Both the position numbers and the translations under genes were made by a program. A DNA stretch of 8,906 bases, from assembly GCA_937921835.1 (NCBI GenBank), contig CAKZVG010000564.1, positions 1 through 8,906 of the forward strand, read 5' to 3'. The stretch's first letter is position 1, and the number at the start of each line of letters is the position of its first letter. This DNA is from an uncultured Bryobacteraceae bacterium (GTDB lineage Bacteria > Acidobacteriota > Terriglobia > Bryobacterales > Bryobacteraceae). The notes below the pieces were generated by a model, which searched no databases, was not told the DNA's origin, and worked only from the letters and a program-made list of their open reading frames with translations. This document shows positions 1 through 6,303 of the stretch, one piece after another.

Positions 1-189
1 GGCGATCTCCTGGTGCATCGGCGCTTGGCTCGCGCGTTCGAGCCGCAGCGTCGGGTTGCGGAGCACGGCGTCGGCGTAGTCGATCAGCCGAGCCTCCTCC
101 TTGGCTGTTGCCAGCGTGTCGAAGCCGCTCTTGATCGCACGCGCAAGCGGCGTCTTGGCGGGGATGGTGCCGAGGTGCTGGTCAGCCAC
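1..189 (-). CDS. Unidentified partial protein (3' end beyond left edge)
   Basis: This is an open minus-strand frame whose 3' end lies outside the window. A GTG at 189-187 is the only plausible start before an ATG at 18-16. The frame is in fact open back to base 267, directly after the fucosidase TAG at 270-268 and in the same frame. About 87% of its 89 codons end in G or C, as expected of a real gene here, and the product has natural composition (for example the stretch KTPLARAIKSGF followed by a charged helix-like segment). No strong Shine-Dalgarno sequence is seen: a purine run, GGAAGG, sits too close to the GTG. I do not recognise the family. The KxPLAxAI motif faintly recalls the C-terminal part of IS66 transposases, but the DNN/ER signature of that family is absent, so I assign no function. 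It could be a truncated mobile-element gene, a small gene, or non-coding. Confidence 0.35.
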   Translation of the reverse strand, partial: MADQHLGTIPAKTPLARAIKSGFDTLATAKEEARLIDYADAVLRNPTLRLERASQAPMHQEIA

Positions 190-267
190 CGCCTTCCACT
201 CGGCGAGCGCCCGTTGCGGTGTGGTGCCTCGGCCGTCGTCCCGCGCGCCGTTTGGCCCGGCCCTGCC

Positions 268-2016
268 CTACAGGCTCCGGATCAATGTGATCTTGCGCAG
301 CTTGACGGCCTCGGATTTCTCCTCCAGGAGCGAGAAGGTGATGGTCTCCGTCTGAGGCCGCACTTCGAGTTTGCCGGAGAGCTTCTTGGTCACGAACTTC
401 CCCTGCGTGCCCTCAATCACGCCTTCGACGAAGCTGCGCGCGGGCGCGCCGCGTTGCTGCGCCGCCAGGCGGAACTTGCCCCCGGCGGCGGAGTCGTCGC
501 AGGCGTAGGTGATTTCCAGCTCGTAGCTGCCGTCGAGGCTCTTGTAGGGATACCACAGCAACATGTTGGATTCCTGCGCGAACCTCTTGAAATTGGTGGC
601 GCTGCGGGTTTTCCAGTCGTAACGGACCTCTTCTCCCCGCAGGCGCGCCACCCAGGCGAACAGGTCCAGGCGCCGCGGCATCTGATCGGCGCGGAACGAC
701 CTGGCTACGCGCGGGGTTGGATCGGCGAGCTCGAGCACAAGCACGCTGTTGAAGCGGTCCACGGGCTTGGCGGGCAGTTCGAAGTCGATGCCGTCGCCTT
801 CGCGGGTGAAAGGCACGGCGGCTTTGTTAGCCAGAAAATAGGCGCGCTTGACTTCGCTTTCCAGTCCGCGCAGGCGCAGCTTCGGTCCCGGCCAGTTGAG
901 GATGTGCAGGTAGATCCGGCCGGGCATGACGGTGGCGCGCCAGGTGATGTCGGGGAAGTGGAAGGGGCTGGGGCCGGTCCCGTAGATCGATTCGCCGTTC
1001 ACCGCCAGCCATTTGCCGATGGTCCGCAGGATGTCCTGGCTGGGCTTCGGGATGACGCCTTCGGCCGTGGGGCCGACGTTAAGCAGATAGTTGCCGCCCT
1101 TGCTGGTGATGTCGGCGAGCTTGGCGATGAGATCGCGCGGGTCCTTCCAGTTGTTGTCGCTCTTCTTGTATCCCCAGGTGTCGTTGAGCGTCGCCGGCAC
1201 CTCCCACTTACCGTCCTGCGTGTAGACCTGGATGGGGATGGCGTTGTCGGCGGTCTGCGTGTAGTCGCCCATGTTGTGCCCGATGCGGCTGTTGAGCAGG
1301 CAGTCAGGTTGAAGGCGCTTGACCATGCCGCGCAAGCTGGTGACCTGTTCAAGCGACAGCAGCCCGGGCGTATCGAACCAGATCAGGCCGAGCTTGCCGT
1401 AGTTGCTGAGGATCTCCTTGACCTGCGGGAAGACTTTGTTCTCCAGATACGGCTGCGCGTCGCGTTCCTTGGGGAAGTCCCAGTCGTTGCCGCGGCCGCC
1501 CGCTTCGTGCCAGTCCTGGTCCTGAGAGTAGTAGAAGCCGAAGCGGATGCCGCGCCGCGCGCAGGCGGCGGAGAGGTCTTTCATCGGATCCCGGCCGTAG
1601 GGCGTGGCGTCAACGATGTTGTACTTCGAGGCGTTGGACTTGAACATGGCGAAGCCGTCGTGGTGCTTGGAGGTGATGACCAGGTAGCGCATGCCGGCCT
1701 CCCTGGCAAGCTGCGCCCACTCCTCGCCGTTGAACTTCACCGGGTTGAACTGCGCGGCCAGTTGCTCGTATTCCTTGACCGGGATTCGCTCCCGGAACAT
1801 GATCCACTCGCCGATGCCGCGCACGTACCTGCCTTTCCACTCGCCGGCCGGGATGGCGTACAGGCCCCAGTGAATGAACATCCCGAACTTCATTTCGTCG
1901 AAGTTCCGCAGGGCCTGCTGTGTCGCGAGGTCGGGCGGAGCCTGCGCCGCCGGGAGGGAAAACGCGGCCGCCGCCGCGGCGCAAAGCGCGCAATGGAGTG
2001 ACCGTTTGAGTGCCAT
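268..2016 (-). CDS. GH29 alpha-L-fucosidase, Sec-secreted, with C-terminal beta domain
   Basis: This gene encodes a 582-residue retaining alpha-L-fucosidase predicted to release terminal L-fucose from glycans outside the cytoplasm. Residues 1-26 form a Sec signal peptide (KR, an alanine-rich core, and AQA before the likely cut). The GH29 TIM barrel spans about 30-345, with FIHWG (47-51), SKHHDGF (116-122) and NVGPTAEG (313-320). The expected nucleophile is Asp215 in LIWFD. A beta-sandwich follows to about 430. Residues 440-582 add a further beta-rich module that resembles the CBM-like domains appended to many GH29 enzymes; it includes GSYELEITYAC near 497-506. The ATG at 2016 is chosen because it places the signal peptide at the N-terminus, although no Shine-Dalgarno sequence precedes it. 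It is divergent from the GH120 gene. The family call is firm; the linkage specificity is not readable. Confidence 0.95.
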   Translation of the reverse strand: MALKRSLHCALCAAAAAAFSLPAAQAPPDLATQQALRNFDEMKFGMFIHWGLYAIPAGEWKGRYVRGIGEWIMFRERIPVKEYEQLAAQFNPVKFNGEEWAQLAREAGMRYLVITSKHHDGFAMFKSNASKYNIVDATPYGRDPMKDLSAACARRGIRFGFYYSQDQDWHEAGGRGNDWDFPKERDAQPYLENKVFPQVKEILSNYGKLGLIWFDTPGLLSLEQVTSLRGMVKRLQPDCLLNSRIGHNMGDYTQTADNAIPIQVYTQDGKWEVPATLNDTWGYKKSDNNWKDPRDLIAKLADITSKGGNYLLNVGPTAEGVIPKPSQDILRTIGKWLAVNGESIYGTGPSPFHFPDITWRATVMPGRIYLHILNWPGPKLRLRGLESEVKRAYFLANKAAVPFTREGDGIDFELPAKPVDRFNSVLVLELADPTPRVARSFRADQMPRRLDLFAWVARLRGEEVRYDWKTRSATNFKRFAQESNMLLWYPYKSLDGSYELEITYACDDSAAGGKFRLAAQQRGAPARSFVEGVIEGTQGKFVTKKLSGKLEVRPQTETITFSLLEEKSEAVKLRKITLIRSL

Positions 2017-2097
2017 GGTTGGTTGCCGTTTTCGAGTCTCAGCTTATCACCGGGCCGCGCCTTCGCGCGCGTCCCGCCTGTGCTAACCTGCTTCGCG
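2017..2097. promoter_or_regulatory. Divergent intergenic region between fucosidase and xylosidase genes
   Basis: These 81 bases must hold the promoters of both flanking genes. For the plus-strand gene, TAACCT (2084-2089) has the TAnnnT form of a weak -10 and ends 8 bases before the ATG at 2098, which would imply a transcript with almost no leader. For the minus-strand gene, the only A/T-rich patch reads GTGATAAGCT on that strand (around 2041-2050) and could be a weak -10, giving a leader of about 20 bases. A short perfect hairpin (CGCGC/GCGCG, 2056-2069) lies between them. No convincing -35 or operator palindrome is visible, and neither start codon has a Shine-Dalgarno sequence. The promoter assignments are inference. 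Confidence 0.35.
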
Positions 2098-4008
2098 ATG
2101 GCGATCTCACATTCCGCATTTCCGGTTGTGTTGCTCCTGATCCTTCCAGGGGCTTTCGCGCGCGAACTGCACGTCTCGCCGAAGGGGGACGACGCCAACG
2201 ACGGCTCCGCGCCGAAACCGTTCAAGACCATCTCCGCCGCCGCGCGGGTAGCGCAGCCGGGCGACACGGTCACCGTGCACGAGGGCGTCTACCGCGAGCG
2301 GGTCAATCCACCCCGCGGAGGCGAGTCGGACGCCAAGCGCATCGTCTACCAGGCGGCGCCCGGCGAGAAGGCGGTCATCAAGGGATCGGAGGTGATCCGC
2401 GGCTGGAAGCCCTTCCAGGGGACGGTGTGGAAGGCGGTGGTTCCGAACTCGTTGTTCGGCGATTCCAACCCCTACCGGGATCTGATCTGGGGGGACTGGT
2501 TTAACGGCAAGGGACGGCCGCATCATACCGGCGAAGTCTATCTCAACGGTAAATCGCTTTATGAAAGCCACTTACTGGAGGGCGTGCTGAATCCGCGGCC
2601 GTATCCCGACAGCCGCGACCCGCAAGGATCGCTCTACACCTGGTACGCGGAGACGGACGCGGAAAACACTTACATCTACGCCAACTTCCGCGGCGCGGAC
2701 CCGAACCGCGAGTTAGTCGAGATCAACGTCCGCCCGGCCTGCTTCTATCCGGACGCGCCGGGCCGCGACTACATCACCGTGCGCGGTTTTCACATGAGCC
2801 AGGCGGCGACGCAATGGGCGGCGCCCACCGCCGAACAGCCGGGACTCATCGGAACCCACTGGAGCAAGGGCTGGATCATCGAGAACAACGTGATCAGCAA
2901 TTCCAAGTGCTCCGGCATCACGCTCGGCAAGGACCGCGCCACGGGCCACAACGTGTGGACGCTCGACCCGCGCAAGGATGGCGCCACGCACTACAACGAG
3001 GTCATCTTCCGGGCGCTCAACGCCGGCTGGTCGCGCGACACCGTCGGCTCACACGTCGTGCGCAACAACGTCATCTCGGACTGCGAGCAGACCGGCATCT
3101 GCGGCAGCCTGGGAGCCGTATTCAGCCTGATCGAGAATAACCACATTTACAACATCTGGGCCAAGCGGCAGTTCACCGGCGCCGAAATGGCCGGCATCAA
3201 GCTGCATGGCGCCATCGACGTCACCATCCGCAACAACCGCATTCACAACGCCGGGCGCGGGTTGTGGATGGACTGGATGGCGCAGGGAACGCGCATCACG
3301 GCGAACCTGCTCTACGACAACACCACCGACGACTTGTTTGTCGAGGTCAACCACGGGCCCTTCGTGGTGGACAACAACCTGTTCCTCTCCCCGCTGAGTT
3401 TGCAGGACTGGTCCCAAGGCGGCGCTTACGCCCACAACTTGTTCGCCGGGCGGATTCTCAGCCGTCCGGAGTTAAAGCGCTACACGCCATACCATCGTCC
3501 CCACTCGACCATGGTGGCCGGGCGCAGCAACATCAAGGGCGGCGACAGCCGCTTCCACAATAACGTCTTTCTGAAGGGCGCCGAGGCGGAACTGCCCCCC
3601 GAGAAGCCCGAGGACCGTGCCTCCGGCTACGGCCTCTGGGTATACGACACCCGCGAGTTTCCGCTCGCGGCCGGCGGCAACGTGTACCTGGGCGGAGCGC
3701 GCCCGTATTCGAAGGAGCGCGGCCCGCTGGCGCTGCCGGGCCCCTCGCCCAAATGGCGCGTTGCCGGGGAGGGCGAAAGCGTGTATCTGGAGATCGAACT
3801 GCCCGAGGCGATCCGTAAAACCGCCACGCTACTGGTTACTTCCGACTTACTCGGCAAGACGAGAGTTTCCGGGCTGCCTTTCGTGAACCCGGACGGCTCG
3901 CCGCTGGTGATCGGGAGCGATTACTTCGGCAAGCCGCGCGGCGCCGCTCCCGTGGCCGGACCCTTCGAACAGCCCGCCCGGGGCGCGGCGAAGGTCAAGG
4001 TCTGGTAA
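2098..4008 (+). CDS. GH120 beta-xylosidase, right-handed parallel beta-helix, Sec-secreted
   Basis: This gene encodes 636 residues. Compared from memory with the GH120 beta-xylosidase XylC of Thermoanaerobacterium saccharolyticum (about 638 residues), it keeps many blocks in the same order: VHEGVYRE near 60, VYLNG near 148, WYAETD near 182, an EQPGLIG/WSKGWIIE block at 246-262, and a terminal KVW. The XylC nucleophile and acid/base residues correspond to Asp392 in GLWMDW and Glu416 in DLFVEVNHGP. It should remove xylose from the non-reducing end of beta-xylosides and xylo-oligosaccharides. The start at 2098 is preferred over the in-frame ATG at 2023 because it gives a clean signal peptide (a hydrophobic stretch, VVLLLILPGAFA, ending near residue 21). 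Unlike XylC as I recall it, this copy is exported. It ends 6 bases before the stop of the opposing gene. Specificity could have drifted toward other beta-pentosides. Confidence 0.9.
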   Translation: MAISHSAFPVVLLLILPGAFARELHVSPKGDDANDGSAPKPFKTISAAARVAQPGDTVTVHEGVYRERVNPPRGGESDAKRIVYQAAPGEKAVIKGSEVIRGWKPFQGTVWKAVVPNSLFGDSNPYRDLIWGDWFNGKGRPHHTGEVYLNGKSLYESHLLEGVLNPRPYPDSRDPQGSLYTWYAETDAENTYIYANFRGADPNRELVEINVRPACFYPDAPGRDYITVRGFHMSQAATQWAAPTAEQPGLIGTHWSKGWIIENNVISNSKCSGITLGKDRATGHNVWTLDPRKDGATHYNEVIFRALNAGWSRDTVGSHVVRNNVISDCEQTGICGSLGAVFSLIENNHIYNIWAKRQFTGAEMAGIKLHGAIDVTIRNNRIHNAGRGLWMDWMAQGTRITANLLYDNTTDDLFVEVNHGPFVVDNNLFLSPLSLQDWSQGGAYAHNLFAGRILSRPELKRYTPYHRPHSTMVAGRSNIKGGDSRFHNNVFLKGAEAELPPEKPEDRASGYGLWVYDTREFPLAAGGNVYLGGARPYSKERGPLALPGPSPKWRVAGEGESVYLEIELPEAIRKTATLLVTSDLLGKTRVSGLPFVNPDGSPLVIGSDYFGKPRGAAPVAGPFEQPARGAAKVKVW

Positions 4009-4014
4009 GCGGGG

Positions 4015-4929
4015 TCACCGTTTCTTCCAGCGGTAGGCGGCCAGGGAATTCCCCGCGAAGTACTTTTCTTCGGCCGCGCGGCCCTTTTCGGCGAAGTACT
4101 CGCGGACGATGCGGAAGCCGGTCGCGTAGTCCGCCCAGAGATCGCTGTTCGGCCAGTCGCTGCCATAGAGCAAACGGTCCGGGCCGAAGGTCTCCCAGAT
4201 GGTGTCGAGCGTGGAGCGGTAGGAAGCGAGATCCGTTGGCACGCGGTCCCCGATGCGGCGCGGAACTCCCGAGACCTTCACCCAGACACGCGGGCGCTTT
4301 GCCAGTTCCCGCAGGTTGGCCTCGCATTCAGCGCGCCCGGCTGGCGCCTCGGGAAGCGCCAGGCGCGGCAGGTGGTCGATCACCACCCGCTGGACGGGAA
4401 CGAGGTCGGTGAGGCGCAGGATGTCGGCGAGCAGCGCCGTGCTGGGGTTGGCCGTGTCGAGCACGAGCCCCGCCGCGGCCAGCGCCTTCAGTCCGGTGAC
4501 GAAGCCGGGCCGGCCGAGCGCCTGGCGCAGGTTTCTACCCCACAGGTAGCCGTAGCGGATGCCGAGAAACAGCGGATTCTTCGAAAAGCGGTCGAGTTGC
4601 CTGGCGAATTCGGGGTGATCGGGTTCCAGGTTGCCGACCACGCCCACGATGATAGGATCCATGGCCGCGGCGTCGAGCGCCCACTGGTTGTCTTCGAACC
4701 AGGGGCTGCACTCCACCTTGATGGCGGCGCTGACGCCGAGCGGCGCGGCGATGGCGCGATAGCGTTCCGGCAGCGCGGGCTTGTGGATGGGGCTGTCCTT
4801 GGGCGGCCAGGGGACGCCTTGCGGCCGGCCCGTGTCGAACAGGTGGATGTGGGTGTCGGCAATCGGAAACGCGGGCGCCGCCGCCAGGAGCGCTCCCGCG
4901 GGCGCGGCCAGAAACTCTCTGCGGTGCAC
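4015..4929 (-). CDS. Amidohydrolase_2 / COG3618 TIM-barrel hydrolase, possible sugar lactonase, Tat-type N-terminus
   Basis: This 304-residue metal-dependent hydrolase belongs to the Amidohydrolase_2 group, which includes L-fuconolactonase and L-rhamnonolactonase. Visible motifs are DTHIH (His27 and His29), IDHLP (His186) and YGSDWP (Asp258), the usual metal/catalytic set. The GTG at 4929 is taken as the start because it puts RREFL and an alanine-rich stretch at the extreme N-terminus, a short Tat-like signal. The much longer upstream extension of this frame is antisense to the sulfatase gene and is not protein-like. There is no Shine-Dalgarno sequence. With a fucosidase close by, hydrolysis of L-fucono-lactone or a related aldonolactone is a reasonable guess, but such genes are common beside many catabolic genes in these bacteria. 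The family is secure; the substrate is inferred. Confidence 0.88.
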   Translation of the reverse strand: MHRREFLAAPAGALLAAAPAFPIADTHIHLFDTGRPQGVPWPPKDSPIHKPALPERYRAIAAPLGVSAAIKVECSPWFEDNQWALDAAAMDPIIVGVVGNLEPDHPEFARQLDRFSKNPLFLGIRYGYLWGRNLRQALGRPGFVTGLKALAAAGLVLDTANPSTALLADILRLTDLVPVQRVVIDHLPRLALPEAPAGRAECEANLRELAKRPRVWVKVSGVPRRIGDRVPTDLASYRSTLDTIWETFGPDRLLYGSDWPNSDLWADYATGFRIVREYFAEKGRAAEEKYFAGNSLAAYRWKKR

Positions 4930-4947
4930 CCTGGTATTGTATCTTCG
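4930..4947. promoter_or_regulatory. 18-bp divergent spacer with near-symmetric -10 core; probable leaderless starts
   Basis: Only 18 bases separate the GTG of the amidohydrolase gene (minus) from the ATG of the sulfatase gene (plus). The spacer is clearly more A/T-rich than its surroundings. On the minus strand TACAAT (4941-4936, five of six matches to the sigma-70 -10 consensus) ends 6 bases before the GTG. On the plus strand TATTGT (4935-4940, four of six) ends 7 bases before the ATG. Initiation at normal spacing would start both RNAs at or beside the start codon. There is no room for a Shine-Dalgarno sequence, and no good -35 is visible on the minus side. The -10 roles are inference from the sequence. 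Confidence 0.4.
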
Positions 4948-6303
4948 ATGGGACCGGATCAGATTACCCGCCGGAGCGTGCTGGGCGCGCTGGCCGCCGC
5001 GCCGCTCGCCGCCAGGGCGCGGCCGAACGTGATCGTGATTCTCGCCGACGACCTGGGCTGGTTCGAGCTTGGCTGTTACGGGAACGGCTTCAACGAGACC
5101 CCGCATCTTGACCGGCTGGCCTTGCAGGGGGTTCGCTTCACCCACGCCTACTCGGCGGCGCCCGTCTGCTCGCCCACGCGCGCCAGTTATATGACCGGCC
5201 AGTATCCGGCGCGGGTGGGGATTCTGGATTACCTCCGCGCGGATGACCCGAACCACCTGAGTCCCGCGCTTGCCACCCTGCCCAAGCAGTTCGCCGCCGC
5301 CGGTTACGAGACCGCGCTCATCGGCAAGTGGCACCTCATGGGGGATTACGCCGCGCGCCGGGGCGATCCCGCGCTTCACGGCTACAAGCACGTCATCTGT
5401 TCGGAATCGAGCTACATCGGCCCCGGCTATTACTTCCCGCCCTATCAGCACATGAAGGAAGTGGCCCCGCGGCGCGAGGGCGAGTATCTGACCGACCGTT
5501 TGAACGAAGAGGCCGTGGAATTCATCGCGCGCGTGGCCGGAAGGCCTTTCTTCCTCTCGCTCAATCACTACTCGCCGCACACCCGCCTGGCGGGCAAGCC
5601 GGAGCTGGTGAAACGGTTCGCCGCCAAGCCCGGGGCGGGAAAGACGCGCAACAATCCGGAACTGGCGGCCATGCTCGCCTCGATCGATGAGGGCGTGGGC
5701 GCGCTCGTGGCCAAGCTGGATGAACTGGGCATCGCCGGCAACACGCTGCTCGTGTTCACCTCCGATAACGGCGGCGAGACCCGCGTGACCACCAACGGCC
5801 ATCTGCGCGGCGGGAAATCGCAGCTCTACGAAGGCGGCATCCGGGTGCCGATGATCGCGCGCTGGCCGGGGCGCGCCCAGGCGGGCGCGGTCTGCGAAAC
5901 GCCCGTGTCGTCCATCGACCTGTACCCCGGCTTGCTCGAGGCGGCGGGCCTGGCGGCGCCGCGCGGCCACACGCTCGACGGCGTCTCGTTTCTGCCGCTG
6001 CTTGCGCGGCCGCAAGCCCGGCTCAAGCGGGATGCGCTCTACTGGCACTACCCGCTCGAAAAGCCGCACTTTCTCGGCGGGCGTTCCGCGGGCGCGCTGC
6101 GCAAGGGGGATTGGAAGCTGATCGAGTTCTTCGACACCCGGACCGCCGAGCTCTACCACCTGAAAGCCGACCCGGGCGAACGGAACGATCTTGCCGCCGC
6201 CGAGCCCGCCCGGCTCAGCGCCATGCGTCAGGATCTGGCGGCGTGGCGGCGCGCCGTTATACCAGCCCCAGGCTCTCCCGCGCGTAAGCGAGCGAGCGCG
6301 TGA
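4948..6303 (+). CDS. Type I sulfatase (alkaline-phosphatase fold, Cys-type), Tat-type signal
   Basis: This 451-residue sulfatase hydrolyses sulfate esters, probably on carbohydrates. The sulfatase signature CSPTR (74-78) supplies Cys74, which would be converted to formylglycine. Metal ligands are expected at Asp34-Asp35 (LADDLGW) and Asp273-Asn274 (TSDNGGE), and GKWHL (126-130) supplies active-site Lys and His. The end of the protein has the usual C-terminal block, including LYHLKADPGERNDLA at 402-416. The ATG at 4948 places TRRSVLGALAAAP at residues 7-19, a Tat-like signal, so export is expected. No Shine-Dalgarno sequence precedes it. No sulfatase-maturing enzyme lies in the window. The last 15 or so codons overlap the 3' end of the opposing isomerase-like gene and encode a low-complexity tail that is probably not structural. 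The sugar specificity cannot be read. Confidence 0.94.
   Translation: MGPDQITRRSVLGALAAAPLAARARPNVIVILADDLGWFELGCYGNGFNETPHLDRLALQGVRFTHAYSAAPVCSPTRASYMTGQYPARVGILDYLRADDPNHLSPALATLPKQFAAAGYETALIGKWHLMGDYAARRGDPALHGYKHVICSESSYIGPGYYFPPYQHMKEVAPRREGEYLTDRLNEEAVEFIARVAGRPFFLSLNHYSPHTRLAGKPELVKRFAAKPGAGKTRNNPELAAMLASIDEGVGALVAKLDELGIAGNTLLVFTSDNGGETRVTTNGHLRGGKSQLYEGGIRVPMIARWPGRAQAGAVCETPVSSIDLYPGLLEAAGLAAPRGHTLDGVSFLPLLARPQARLKRDALYWHYPLEKPHFLGGRSAGALRKGDWKLIEFFDTRTAELYHLKADPGERNDLAAAEPARLSAMRQDLAAWRRAVIPAPGSPARKRASA

Noticed and set aside
1..189. IS66-type transposase remnant.
   Set aside because: Only a KxPLAxAI-like motif fits. The following DNN/ER residues are missing in all three minus-strand frames, so the name is not supported.
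13..2001. A 662-residue plus-strand open frame across the fucosidase gene.
   Set aside because: It is antisense to an unambiguous GH29 gene; the translation is rich in Arg/Ala/Val/Gly with no recognisable motif. Long antisense frames are expected at this GC content.
2023..2097. The in-frame upstream ATG for the GH120 gene at 2023.
   Set aside because: It would add 25 residues ahead of a clean signal peptide and would begin only 6 bases from the divergent fucosidase start.
4372..4947. A 192-codon upstream extension of the sulfatase frame.
   Set aside because: It is antisense to the amidohydrolase gene and would place the Tat motif mid-protein.
4930..6159. A 410-codon upstream extension of the amidohydrolase frame (714 residues in total).
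   Set aside because: It runs antisense through the sulfatase gene, has no domain, and would bury the Tat-like RREFL segment. The GTG at 4929 is far better.
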